Source of the DNA: Emticicia aquatica
GTDB taxonomy: Bacteria; Bacteroidota; Bacteroidia; Cytophagales; Spirosomataceae
Length of the DNA stretch: 64,000 nucleotides
Direction: 5' to 3'
Assembly: GCF_923079645.1 (NCBI RefSeq)
Contig: NZ_CAKLPY010000002.1
Span: 1,488,001 to 1,552,000, forward strand
Shown here one piece after another: positions 15,399 through 24,509 of this stretch (the stretch's first letter is position 1; every line of letters starts with the position of its first letter). Below the pieces are notes generated by a model, which saw only the letters and a program-made list of their open reading frames with translations, made no database searches and had not been told where the DNA came from. Made by a program: the position numbers and the translations under genes.

Positions 15399-16607
15399 TT
15401 ATTCATCCAAAATACTCTCTTCCATCGTAGAGTTTCCGCCGTGCATGATTTCTATCAATTGTTTGATATTATAAACCGTTCGGTTATAACGGTTACTTAG
15501 TAGAATTATCACGAAATCTTCACGTGGGTCAAAAAACATAATTGTATTATAGCCTTTCCACCAACCAGTGTGATAAACGTAGTCGGTTTGTTGTTTGTTA
15601 TTTACCCACAAACGAAAGCCATAACCATAGTTGCGTAAGCCAGGAAATTCAAAGCTACGTGGCGTAATCATTTCGCGGAATGATTCTTTGTTGATAAGTA
15701 TATTGTTTTTTAAGGCAGCGTGCCATTTCAATAAATCGCCAACGGTTGAATATACGCCTTTATCACCTGAAATATCATCGTAATAATCTTTTTGTACTTT
15801 TCTCCCAAACTGATAACCAATGGTGCGATTGATATTAATTGAATCGTTTTTGGTCGTAACGATAAACGAATCTTTCATTCCTGCTGGTTTGAAGATGTTT
15901 TCTCGCATATAAATATCAAAATCTTTGCCTGTCGTTTTCTCAACTAAAGCGGCCAAAATTGCAAAATTAGTATTGTTGTAGCCAAAATAATGGTCAGGCT
16001 GATTAAACATCGGTGGTGTTGGTTGAGCCGTTGCAAACCAATTCATCATTTGTTGATTAGTTGGGTAAATCTTATCGTTTCTCACCAATTTATCAAAAGT
16101 GTATTGATAAAATGGGAGTCCCGAACGATGGCAAAGTAAGCTACGAATCGTAATTCCGTCGTAAGGAAAATCTGGGAAATAATCTTTTGCAGTATAATCT
16201 AGTCCAATTTTCCCTTCTTCAGCTAGTTTCATGATAGCAACGGCCGTGAATGTTTTGGAAAGAGAGGCTAATTGAAATTTGGATTGGAGATTATTTCTAA
16301 CGGTGTCTTCAAAATTGGCAAACCCAACAGATTTTTGGTAAATAATAACACCTTTTTGGGCAATTAAAACATTTCCATTAAAACCCTCAGCTATTTTTTT
16401 CTGAATAATTAAGTCAATTAAAGCAGATTTTTTGTCAGCATTGATTTCTTTTCTAATACGAGCTTCTTCTTTTTTCAATGCTACACTATCAACTTTCGAG
16501 CTACCCAAAGTTGATGTACCATTTTGACATGAAAAAAGCCCTATCGACAGGCAAAAAAGAAAGATATAGCAATAACTATTTAAAGGAAAGCGTCTTGTTA
16601 ATTTCAT
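15399..16607 (-). CDS. beta-lactamase class C-like serine hydrolase, lipoprotein
   Basis: The 402-residue protein has a lipoprotein signal (lipobox LFSC, Cys27) and a serine beta-lactamase/PBP fold. The SxxK nucleophile motif is S115-L-S-K118, the YxN motif is in FGYNNTNFA, and the third motif is HTG in VYHTGWWKG. The family covers class C beta-lactamases, peptidases, esterases and 6-aminohexanoate hydrolases; the sequence alone does not separate these. It follows mreD by 139 bases on the same strand, where mrdA (PBP2) is often found, but it is not a PBP2. Confidence 0.9.
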   Translation of the reverse strand: MKLTRRFPLNSYCYIFLFCLSIGLFSCQNGTSTLGSSKVDSVALKKEEARIRKEINADKKSALIDLIIQKKIAEGFNGNVLIAQKGVIIYQKSVGFANFEDTVRNNLQSKFQLASLSKTFTAVAIMKLAEEGKIGLDYTAKDYFPDFPYDGITIRSLLCHRSGLPFYQYTFDKLVRNDKIYPTNQQMMNWFATAQPTPPMFNQPDHYFGYNNTNFAILAALVEKTTGKDFDIYMRENIFKPAGMKDSFIVTTKNDSININRTIGYQFGRKVQKDYYDDISGDKGVYSTVGDLLKWHAALKNNILINKESFREMITPRSFEFPGLRNYGYGFRLWVNNKQQTDYVYHTGWWKGYNTIMFFDPREDFVIILLSNRYNRTVYNIKQLIEIMHGGNSTMEESILDE

Positions 16608-16746
16608 AATTATTTCTCACAAATCCGATTCAAACAAAAACAAACGAAGTAAATGCTTTGTAAAAAGCACAAATTTAAACAAGCCTATGATAGTTGTTAG
16701 ACTTAGTGTGGCAGATAAAGACTTAGTTATTTGAATTAATTAACAA

Positions 16747-17253
16747 TCAATTTCCTCGTACATATTGCAAAGTGATAATCATAAATGTAGTAAAAACTAC
16801 ACTACATATAATTTTCAAAACTGTAATAAGGAAAAATTGAAAACCACCTGCTTCAACAAAAAATAGCATCGAATGATGAATAATAGTCAAGATGGCGACG
16901 TATCTCACGAAGCGTTCGGCACCCATATCTTTCAATGAAATAACTATTTCGTTTTCAACACCTTTAGTAGGAAACAAAAATTTGATTATATAGCTTCTAA
17001 GATAACCAACAGCTACACAAGCAGATGCGTGTACGCCAGCCGTATTGTAGAAAATATCAACTAGAAGCCCGATGAGAAAACTTATCATAATAACCCAGAT
17101 AGGGGCAATTTCATCGGGTAATAACAAAATACATGCAATATAAACAAAACAGAACGCCACGTCGAAAAATACAAAATTGCGGATAACTACAATTTGTAAT
17201 ATCAAGTAAATGACGAATGTCAAGACTAATTTTATGACCGTTTGAGAATTCAT
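16747..17253 (-). CDS. mreD: rod shape-determining protein MreD
   Basis: This 168-residue protein has about five transmembrane helices and no soluble domain, the usual size for MreD. Identification rests on topology, on weak family features (PDEIAPIWVIMISFLIGLLVDIFYNTAGVHASACV) and on its position directly after mreC, overlapping it by 4 bases. MreD acts with MreC and MreB in the elongasome that guides lateral peptidoglycan synthesis. Confidence 0.88.
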   Translation of the reverse strand: MNSQTVIKLVLTFVIYLILQIVVIRNFVFFDVAFCFVYIACILLLPDEIAPIWVIMISFLIGLLVDIFYNTAGVHASACVAVGYLRSYIIKFLFPTKGVENEIVISLKDMGAERFVRYVAILTIIHHSMLFFVEAGGFQFFLITVLKIICSVVFTTFMIITLQYVRGN

Positions 17254-18110
17254 TTATTAACTTCGGTAGTTGATTGCTCTAATAATTCTTGTTCTTTTTT
17301 TAACTTATTGTTTACAACATAAACATAAGATAAATTTCTAAAGTCGGTTGCTAACGCTACCTCAATATCGAAGAATGCTTGGTCTTGTTTTACACTCAAT
17401 TTTCTGATTCGTCCAAGCATTGTTCCTGATGGGAAAATAACGTTTTGCTCTGAAGTAACTACCGAGTCGCCTTGTTTGATTGACTTAAATCTATCAATGG
17501 TTGTCAAATCTATTACGCTTGGATTGAGTCCTCCCCAAATGGCAATACCCAATGCTTTATCATTTTTCTTGCGAAGAGCTGCATTTTTTATTTCCGACGA
17601 AACTTTAGACTCTGAATGTAGGATTGAATATACGCGAGAGAAATGCTCTGAACATTGCATAACCGTGCCTACTACGCCTTGTGGGCAAATAACACCCATT
17701 CCTGGCTCGATTCCGTCGAGTGTTCCTTTGTCGATTGTCAGGTAGTTTTTTGATAAATCTACCGTATTATTAACAACTTTAGCTACTTTAAACTCAAATC
17801 TAAGAGCAAAAGTTGAATCAACTTTATAATAATCACCTTCTCTTGCTTTAAATGATTGCATCGAAGCAACGGCTTTTTTCAATTGAGCATTTTCTGCAAT
17901 CAATTGGTCATTTACCGACCCAAGGTTCATGTAATTTTTTACATAATTTGAGCTTTCAAGCGTTTTTGCTGCGTAGAAATTGGAGGTATTGAAAAACGAT
18001 ACATCCCAGTAATGGTTGTTTTTTACAAGCAACCAAAAACTGATAAGTTCAAGGATAACAAATAAAAGAAAATTTCGTATTCGAAATATAAGTCGGAAGA
18101 GTTGCGACAT
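17250..18110 (-). CDS. mreC: rod shape-determining protein MreC
   Basis: The 286-residue protein has one N-terminal transmembrane helix (about 12-30), a coiled-coil region (about 60-90; QLIAENAQLKKAVASM) and the periplasmic double beta-barrel of MreC (about 105-270; markers LTIDKGTLDGIEPGMGVICPQGVVGTV and SVVTSEQNVIFPSGTMLGRI). It links cytoplasmic MreB to cell-wall synthases. It lies between mreB and mreD but is separated from mreB by 159 bases with a hairpin. Confidence 0.95.
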   Translation of the reverse strand: MSQLFRLIFRIRNFLLFVILELISFWLLVKNNHYWDVSFFNTSNFYAAKTLESSNYVKNYMNLGSVNDQLIAENAQLKKAVASMQSFKAREGDYYKVDSTFALRFEFKVAKVVNNTVDLSKNYLTIDKGTLDGIEPGMGVICPQGVVGTVMQCSEHFSRVYSILHSESKVSSEIKNAALRKKNDKALGIAIWGGLNPSVIDLTTIDRFKSIKQGDSVVTSEQNVIFPSGTMLGRIRKLSVKQDQAFFDIEVALATDFRNLSYVYVVNNKLKKEQELLEQSTTEVNK

Positions 18111-18169
18111 TATTTTTTGAGTTATGAGTTCATTGTTCGGAGTGCTGAGTTGTAAACATGATTAAATAG

Positions 18170-18209
18170 AAGACAGTTGAATGATTTTTTACATTCAACT
18201 GTCTTTTTT
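18170..18209 (+). terminator. hairpin between mreB and mreC
   Basis: A perfect 14-bp stem (18170-18183 with 18192-18205) has an 8-base A/T loop. The T-run follows on the plus strand (CTTTTTTCT), while the mre genes lie on the minus strand, where the downstream run is only TTCTATTT. It may stop antisense transcription or attenuate mreB-mreC read-through. Confidence 0.55.
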
Positions 18210-18269
18210 CTCATATTTAAAAAACGATAAATCGTTAAAATCTGTATTCAACACTCAAAACTCAGAAAA

Positions 18270-19301
18270 CTATTGAACAATAACAGCTCTATACTTTTCG
18301 ATATTTTTCAAAATCTCGCCAGTTCCACGAACAACCGCACGAAGTGGGTCATCAGCAACGTGAATCGGAAGTTTTGTTTTGATAGCTAAACGTTTATCCA
18401 AGCCATGAAGCAATGCTCCACCACCTGTCAAATAAATACCATTTTCATAAATATCAGCCGAAAGTTCAGGCGGTGACATTTCTAATGCACGCATAATGGC
18501 TTCTTCGATTTTAGAAATTGATTTATCAAGTGCGTAAGCAATTTCACTATAAGTAACTTTGATTTCTTTCGGAATACCAGTCATTAAATCACGACCACGA
18601 ATCTCAATATCCGCTGGCGGATTATCTAAATCTGGCAAAGCAGCACCCACTTGAATTTTGATAAATTCGGCAGAACGCTCGCCAATTAGCAAGTTGTGTT
18701 CACGACGCATATAATCAACAATATCTCTAGTGAATAAATCACCTGCAATACGCACCGATGCTTCACAAACGATGCCAGAAAGAGCAATAACGGCAATCTC
18801 AGTAGTACCACCACCGATATCCGCAATCATTGAGCCATTTGGTTGTTCAATGTCAATACCGATACCAATAGCCGCTGCAATTGGCTCATGTACCATATAA
18901 ACCTCTTTTGCACCTGCGTGTTCGGCTGAGTCTTTTACGGCACGTTTTTCAACTTCAGTAATACCTGATGGAATACAAATGACCATTCGGTGCGAAGGTG
19001 AGAAAAACCAACTACGACCTGTCTCAATCATCTTTATCATACCACGAATCATTAATTCAGCGGCAGTAAAGTCAGCAATTACACCATCTTTGAGTGGACG
19101 AATAGTCTTTATATTTTCATTGGTTTTTTCATGCATTTGCATTGCTTTGTGACCTATCGCCAACACTTTTCCAGTAATTTTGTCCAAAGCAATAATAGAG
19201 GGTTCATCTACAACGATTTGGTCTTTGTAGATAATGAGGGTATTTGCGGTACCCAAGTCAATCGCGATGTCACTCGTGAGGAAGTTAAACAGTCCAGCCA
19301 T
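18270..19301 (-). CDS. mreB: rod shape-determining protein MreB
   Basis: The 343-residue actin-like protein contains the phosphate-1 loop IAIDLGTANTLIIY at the N-terminus, the phosphate-2 motif MIADIGGGTTEIAVIAL and the adenosine motif GIYLTGGGALLHGLD. MreB polymerises under the inner membrane and positions the wall elongation machinery. The length is normal. It is the first gene of the mre cluster. A -7-like TAAATTTG lies on the minus strand at 19340-19347. Confidence 0.97.
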   Translation of the reverse strand: MAGLFNFLTSDIAIDLGTANTLIIYKDQIVVDEPSIIALDKITGKVLAIGHKAMQMHEKTNENIKTIRPLKDGVIADFTAAELMIRGMIKMIETGRSWFFSPSHRMVICIPSGITEVEKRAVKDSAEHAGAKEVYMVHEPIAAAIGIGIDIEQPNGSMIADIGGGTTEIAVIALSGIVCEASVRIAGDLFTRDIVDYMRREHNLLIGERSAEFIKIQVGAALPDLDNPPADIEIRGRDLMTGIPKEIKVTYSEIAYALDKSISKIEEAIMRALEMSPPELSADIYENGIYLTGGGALLHGLDKRLAIKTKLPIHVADDPLRAVVRGTGEILKNIEKYRAVIVQ

Positions 19302-19656
19302 TTTGAGCTTTATGGGTTAATAAATTTTTTATTTGCCCGCAAATTTACAACTATTATTTGCAAAATATTTCTAAAAAGTTGAAAAAGTATTAAAAAACAG
19401 AAAAGTATATTGCCAATGGATGCCAGCATTGCCAATAAGTATGGTTTTTTCAATAATCAATGTTCTTATACTATTATTGAGATGCACCAAAATACTTGAT
19501 TTATTAATTGAAGCTCATTTTATCATTCATAGCTTTGGCATTTGTGGAAAAGAAGTGTAGTAAAAAAAAAACATTATCTTTGCCTTTGACCAAAGTCTTT
19601 TTTGGCGTTAGTAAGTCGTTAATTATAAAAAAGAGTAGAAAAATTATTTATTGACA
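19302..19656. other. divergent intergenic region mreB / GH3 gene
   Basis: In these 355 bases I see candidate -7 boxes for mreB (complement of 19340-19347) and for the GH3 gene (TATCTTTG at 19575-19582). The centre (about 19400-19540) is AT-rich with no ORF or clear structure. Confidence 0.5.
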
Positions 19657-21147
19657 ATGGGAGTTCGTTCGATACTTAGTAAGCCGATTGCCGCATATAT
19701 TGTTGCACAGCAAAAAAAATGGATAGCTCGTTCGGCTGAAATACAAGCAGAATGGCGAGAAAAATTAATTAGCCAAGCACAGAATACTACTTTTGGCAAA
19801 GACCATTATTTTAAAGATATTCATAGCTACGAAGATTTCAAACATGCTATTCCTGTTCGTGATTATGAAGATTTGAAACCTTATATCAATCAGATTTTGG
19901 CAGGAAAAGAAAATGTTTTGTGGAAAGGAAAACCACTTTATTTCGCCAAAACTTCAGGAACAACTTCAGGCACAAAATATATTCCAATTTCACAGGATTC
20001 TATTCATAATCACATCGATTCGGCTCGAAACGCTTTGCTCAATTACATCAATGAATCTGGAAAAGCAAAGTTTTTGGACAATAAGCTCATTTTTCTTTCA
20101 GGAAGCCCCGAAATGCACGAAAATGCAGGCATCAAAACAGGGCGTCTTTCGGGGATTTCTACCCATCACGTGCCGGCATATTTACAAAGTAATCGTTTGC
20201 CTTCTTACGAAACCAATTGCATAGAAGATTGGGAAACCAAATTGGAAAAAATTATTGATGAGACCATTAACCAACCAATGAGCTTGATTTCTGGTATTCC
20301 ACCGTGGGTACAAATGTATTTTGACAGAATTCAAGCTCGAACTGGGAAAAAAATAAAAGATGTTTTTCCCTCCTTTGATTTGTTTGTTTACGGCGGAGTA
20401 AATTTTGAACCATATCGAGCAAAATTATACGAATCTATCGGTAAAAAAATCGACTCAATTGAGTTTTTCCCTGCTTCAGAAGGCTTTTTTGCTTACCAAG
20501 ATTCACAATACGAAGAAGGAATGTTGCTTTTACTCAATACTGGTATTTTTTATGAATTTATTCCTGCCGAAGAATTTTTTAACGAAAATCCAACCCGATT
20601 GAGCATCGAACAAGTAGAATTGGGCAAAAATTATGCTCTAATTATTAATAATAATGCAGGGCTTTGGGGCTATTCGATTGGAGACACTGTGAAATTTGTT
20701 TCGCTAAATCCGTATCGAGTAATTGTTTCGGGGCGAATCAAACATTTTATTTCGGCTTTTGGCGAACACGTAATTGGCGAAGAGGTAGAAAAAGCGATGA
20801 AATACGCTTGTCAACGCCAGCCCGAAGTCGAAATCGTCGAATTCACAGTTGCTCCGATGGTTGCTCCTAATGAAGGGCTTCCTTACCACGAATGGCTTAT
20901 TGAGTTTGCCGTACCTCCAAAAGATATGGAGCTGTTTAATAATGATTTAGACCAAAAAATGACCGAATTAAATGTCTATTACGATGATTTAATTGTGGGT
21001 AGTATTCTGAAAAAGTTGGTCATAACGCCGCTACAAAAAAATGCTTTCATAGACTATATGCGTTCACAAGGAAAGCTTGGCGGCCAAAACAAAGTACCTC
21101 GTTTGTCGAATGACAGGAAAATTGCGGAGGCTTTGGCAAAAAAATAG
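19657..21147 (+). CDS. GH3-family acyl-acid adenylase-like protein
   Basis: The 496-residue protein belongs to the GH3 (plant auxin-responsive) branch of the ANL adenylating superfamily. The ATP/AMP loop is AKTSGTTSGTKYIPIS (about residue 97-112), the second motif is FFPASEGFFAYQDS, and the hinge region is YRVIVSGRIKHFISAFGEHV. Plant enzymes conjugate amino acids to acyl acids via acyl-AMP. The bacterial substrate is unknown. ATG 19657 is preferred to the in-frame TTG 19651. The gene stands alone. Confidence 0.9.
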   Translation: MGVRSILSKPIAAYIVAQQKKWIARSAEIQAEWREKLISQAQNTTFGKDHYFKDIHSYEDFKHAIPVRDYEDLKPYINQILAGKENVLWKGKPLYFAKTSGTTSGTKYIPISQDSIHNHIDSARNALLNYINESGKAKFLDNKLIFLSGSPEMHENAGIKTGRLSGISTHHVPAYLQSNRLPSYETNCIEDWETKLEKIIDETINQPMSLISGIPPWVQMYFDRIQARTGKKIKDVFPSFDLFVYGGVNFEPYRAKLYESIGKKIDSIEFFPASEGFFAYQDSQYEEGMLLLLNTGIFYEFIPAEEFFNENPTRLSIEQVELGKNYALIINNNAGLWGYSIGDTVKFVSLNPYRVIVSGRIKHFISAFGEHVIGEEVEKAMKYACQRQPEVEIVEFTVAPMVAPNEGLPYHEWLIEFAVPPKDMELFNNDLDQKMTELNVYYDDLIVGSILKKLVITPLQKNAFIDYMRSQGKLGGQNKVPRLSNDRKIAEALAKK

Positions 21148-21150
21148 TTT

Positions 21151-21183
21151 TTCATGGCTAATAATTCATGGCTCATAATTCAT
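21151..21183. repeat. 14-bp tandem repeat, 2.3 copies
   Basis: TTCATGGCTAATAA (21151-21164) is followed directly by TTCATGGCTCATAA (21165-21178), one mismatch, then TTCAT. It lies in the gap between the GH3 gene and sppA. Confidence 0.7.
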
Positions 21184-21269
21184 TTTCTCCTTTTATCAAG
21201 TATTCGCAAAAATTACTGTATATACATTTATTTTTGTAGGCAGAAAAAATACTAAACTTAAAACCGTAT

Positions 21270-23039
21270 ATGTTACAATTTTTGAAATATGTTTTTGCAA
21301 CCATCGTTGGTATCTTCTTATTTACTATTTTGAGTTTCTTTATCTTGATAGGAATCGGAAGCTTGATGTCGAGTTCAGATACAAAAACGACAGTTGCCTC
21401 AAACTCAGTGTTGAAACTTGACCTAAATCAAGTGATTAGAGAAAATGCTCCTGAAGAAGACCCGTTTACGGAATTGTTATCTGGTGGAAATAGTCCAGGA
21501 CAAATTAGTTTGACACAAATCAAAGAAGCACTTGCTAATGCTAAAATCGACCCGAATATCAAAGGTATTTATTTGAAAGCCGAAAATCCGATGGCAGGCA
21601 TTGCAACGCTGAAAGAAGTGAGAGAATATCTGTTGGACTTCAAGAAATCTAAGAAATTTATCTATTCTTATGGCGAAACCATGACCGAGGGTTCAATTTA
21701 CCTTTGTTCTGTTGCAGACAAAAGTTATTTGACACCATCAGGTGGTTTGGATTTTAACGGTTTGAGTGCCAATTATTCGTTTATGAAAGGCTTGTTTGAT
21801 AAAATTGGCGTTAAACCAGAAATCTTCAGAGTGGGGGATTATAAAAGTGCAGTTGAACCATTTTTCTTGACAAAAATGAGTGACGCTAATCGCTTGCAAA
21901 CCCAATCTTTTATCTCAGATATGGCGAATCATTTCTATGGAGACATAGCTGCTTCTCGCAAAATTCCTATGGCGGAATTAAATAATATTTTGAACAATGC
22001 CTTAATTCAAGAACCAAATGACGCCGTAAAATATAACTTAATTACTAACACAGGTTATTGGGATGAATTTGAAACGGCACTTCGCCATGCACTCGGATTT
22101 AATGCCGACAAGAAAATTGAATATATTGGATTGAACAAATATTTGAAAGCTGATAAATTGGTTAAAGAGGGCGAAAGTTCACAACGAATAGCCGTAATTG
22201 TGGGTGAAGGAGATATTATTTCGGGTGAAGGCCAAGATGGTTCGATTGGCTCTGAAACTATCGTGAAAGAACTACAAAAAGCTCGTAAAGATTCAAAAAT
22301 CAAGGCAATTGTGTTACGCATCAATTCGGGTGGAGGAAGTGCCTTGGCTTCGGACGTGATGTGGAGAGAGGTAGAATTGACAAAAAAAGTAAAACCTATT
22401 ATTGCATCAATGGGAGATTACGCTGCGTCGGGAGGTTATTATATGGCAATGGCGTGTGATACAATTGTGGCACAACCAACAACATTGACGGGGTCGATTG
22501 GTATTTTTGGCGTAATGTTTAACGTTGAGAAATTGATGAATGAAAAATTAGGCGTTACTTTTGATGGAGTTAACTCGCATAAATATGCCAATTTTCCATC
22601 AGCAACCAGAACAATGACTGATGCCGAGAAAAACATGATTCAAAATGGCGTAAATAAAGGGTATGAAAATTTCACAACAAAAGCAGCGAAAGGCCGCCAC
22701 ATGAGTGTTGAGAAATTAAAATCACTCGCAAGTGGTCGAGTTTGGACAGGAAGTCAAGCAAAAGAAAACGGTTTGGTTGATGTTTTAGGAAGTATAGATG
22801 ATGCCATCAAAATAGCTGCTCAAAAAGCTAAATTAAAGGAAGGTACATACCGAGTTAAATATTTACCTATCAAAAAATCAAGTTTTGAAACAATCATTGA
22901 AAAATTTGGTAATGATAAAGAAGATGCCAAATTGAAAGCATATTTAGGCGATTTTGGTCCGTATGCAAAACAGTTGAAAAATCTTCAAAATTTGGATAAA
23001 ATTCAAGCTAGAATGCCTTTTGAATTAGAAATAAAATAA
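21270..23039 (+). CDS. sppA: signal peptide peptidase SppA, 67 kDa type
   Basis: The 589-residue protein has an N-terminal membrane anchor (about 5-32) and two tandem SppA (S49) domains. The catalytic Lys is K192 in RVGDYKSAVEPF of the first domain and the nucleophile Ser is S387 in GDYAASGGYYMA of the second, the split Ser/Lys dyad of the long form. SppA digests cleaved signal peptides in the inner membrane. A perfect -7 box TATTTTTG is at 21229-21236. Confidence 0.95.
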   Translation: MLQFLKYVFATIVGIFLFTILSFFILIGIGSLMSSSDTKTTVASNSVLKLDLNQVIRENAPEEDPFTELLSGGNSPGQISLTQIKEALANAKIDPNIKGIYLKAENPMAGIATLKEVREYLLDFKKSKKFIYSYGETMTEGSIYLCSVADKSYLTPSGGLDFNGLSANYSFMKGLFDKIGVKPEIFRVGDYKSAVEPFFLTKMSDANRLQTQSFISDMANHFYGDIAASRKIPMAELNNILNNALIQEPNDAVKYNLITNTGYWDEFETALRHALGFNADKKIEYIGLNKYLKADKLVKEGESSQRIAVIVGEGDIISGEGQDGSIGSETIVKELQKARKDSKIKAIVLRINSGGGSALASDVMWREVELTKKVKPIIASMGDYAASGGYYMAMACDTIVAQPTTLTGSIGIFGVMFNVEKLMNEKLGVTFDGVNSHKYANFPSATRTMTDAEKNMIQNGVNKGYENFTTKAAKGRHMSVEKLKSLASGRVWTGSQAKENGLVDVLGSIDDAIKIAAQKAKLKEGTYRVKYLPIKKSSFETIIEKFGNDKEDAKLKAYLGDFGPYAKQLKNLQNLDKIQARMPFELEIK

Positions 23040-23084
23040 TGCTAGGAAGGCATTTAACAAATGCTTCAATTAAATTTTATCAAT

Positions 23085-23133
23085 AAAAGGAGAAAGAAAT
23101 TAGTACCTTTGTACAGAATTCTTTCTCCTTTTT
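23085..23133 (+). terminator. hairpin after sppA with a promoter box in its loop
   Basis: A perfect 14-bp stem (23085-23098 with 23119-23132) ends in a T-run. Its 20-base loop contains TACCTTTG (23104-23111), a -7 element well placed for engB at 23157. Confidence 0.65.
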
Positions 23134-23156
23134 GAGTTAAAGATGGCATAATAAAT

Positions 23157-23768
23157 ATGAAGAATACAAAATTAATCGAAGCAAAATTTGTTACAAGTGC
23201 CGCAGACTATCGTAAATGTCCGCCAGCTGAAAAGCCAGAATATGCCTTTATTGGCCGTTCAAACGTAGGCAAATCTTCGTTGATAAATATGCTAGTGGGC
23301 AATAAAAATTTAGCAAAAACTTCACAAACACCAGGTAAAACTCAATTAATTAATCATTTTGAAATAAATAAAAAATGGTATTTAGTCGATTTACCTGGCT
23401 ACGGATTTGCAAAAGCACCCAAAGGCGAACGAGATAAATGGGGCGAAATGATTGGGGATTATTTGGTTAATCGAGAAAATTTAATGTGTGTTTTTGTACT
23501 GATTGATGTACGACACGAACCACAAAGGGTTGATTTAGAATTCTTAGATTTTTTGGGCGAAAAGGATGTTCCGTTTTATTTAGTTTTCACAAAAGCCGAT
23601 AAAGTTGGTAGCGTAAAAGCCGAACAAAGTGTAGAATCTTTTAAGAAAACAATGCTTTTGAGTTGGACGAAAATTCCGCAATATTTCATTACTTCAGCGG
23701 AAAGAAGAACAGGTCGAGAGGAATTATTGAAAGCAATCGAAGAGTTGAATCTGTCTTTTACGAAATAA
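23157..23768 (+). CDS. engB: ribosome biogenesis GTPase EngB (YsxC/YihA)
   Basis: The 203-residue TRAFAC GTPase shows G1 GRSNVGKS (33-40), G2 with T in TSQTPGKTQ, G3 DLPG (78-81) with YGFAKAP after it, and G4 TKAD (145-148). These and the length define EngB, which helps assemble the large ribosomal subunit. The gene has a -7 box inside the hairpin loop upstream. Confidence 0.96.
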   Translation: MKNTKLIEAKFVTSAADYRKCPPAEKPEYAFIGRSNVGKSSLINMLVGNKNLAKTSQTPGKTQLINHFEINKKWYLVDLPGYGFAKAPKGERDKWGEMIGDYLVNRENLMCVFVLIDVRHEPQRVDLEFLDFLGEKDVPFYLVFTKADKVGSVKAEQSVESFKKTMLLSWTKIPQYFITSAERRTGREELLKAIEELNLSFTK

Positions 23769-23889
23769 TTTGTACTTTTGCAGCGTTATTTGGTAGTTGA
23801 AGCTCAATATTTTAAAAAAGTAGTTCTCTAATCACCTGATAGTCAATTAAATATAAGTAATTAAAGTGTAAAATCAATATATTTTTCAA

Positions 23890-24333
23890 ATGGAATTATT
23901 AAGAGATATTGCCCACATTTCTGGAAAAAGTGGTTTGTATAGAATTTTGAAGCCTGGACGTGGTGGCGTAATCGTTGAAACGCTTGACGAGAAAAAACAA
24001 AAAGAAATGGTTAGTTCAAACGCTCGTGTATCGGTTTTGAAAGACATTTCTATTTATACGGAAGACCCAAATAAATCAACTCCGCTAGGAGATATTTTCT
24101 TGAAAACTCGTGAACTTCACGGTGAAAAAGTTGAATTCGATTTCAAAACAGCTTCAAACAATCAAATATTTGATATGTTTGCGAGCATCATGCCAGATTT
24201 TGACCGTGAAAGAGTATATGCTTCTGACATCAAAAAAATCATTAGCTGGTATAATATTCTTTCATCAGCAATGCCCGAACTTTTTGTTCCTGCGGTAGTG
24301 GAAGAGCCATCAGTTGAAGAAGTAAAAGCATAA
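23890..24333 (+). CDS. DUF5606 domain-containing protein
   Basis: The 147-residue soluble protein starts MELLRDIAHISGKSGLYRILKPGRGGVIVETLD in outline, characteristic of DUF5606 in Bacteroidota. An N-terminal SH3-like barrel is followed by a helical part, and the tail is acidic (VVEEPSVEEVKA). The function is unknown. A perfect -7 box TACTTTTG lies at 23773-23780, immediately after engB, which would give a leader of about 100 bases. A weak terminator follows at about 24353-24383. Confidence 0.88.
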   Translation: MELLRDIAHISGKSGLYRILKPGRGGVIVETLDEKKQKEMVSSNARVSVLKDISIYTEDPNKSTPLGDIFLKTRELHGEKVEFDFKTASNNQIFDMFASIMPDFDRERVYASDIKKIISWYNILSSAMPELFVPAVVEEPSVEEVKA

Positions 24334-24352
24334 GGAATTGCAAAATTCTACA

Positions 24353-24383
24353 AAAAAGCCCGTCAGTGATGATGGGTTTTTTT
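24353..24383 (+). terminator. terminator after the DUF5606 gene
   Basis: The stem AAGCCCGTCA pairs with TGATGGGTTT (two G-U pairs) around a short loop, flanked by A-rich and T-rich tracts (TTTTTTT). Confidence 0.6.
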
Positions 24384-24509
24384 GTATAGAAAAATAGGCT
24401 TTTCTTTCAAAAGTGTTTCTTTTTATAATAACAAACCAACGAAAAAATATCTTTCGCACAAGCACCACCACCCTCATTGTAACTTCGCGAATGATGGTTG
24501 GTTCAGAAA

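Noticed and set aside
16608..16746. Possible small gene or RNA between mreD and the serine hydrolase
   Set aside because: I see no start with coding character and no strong hairpin with a T-run.
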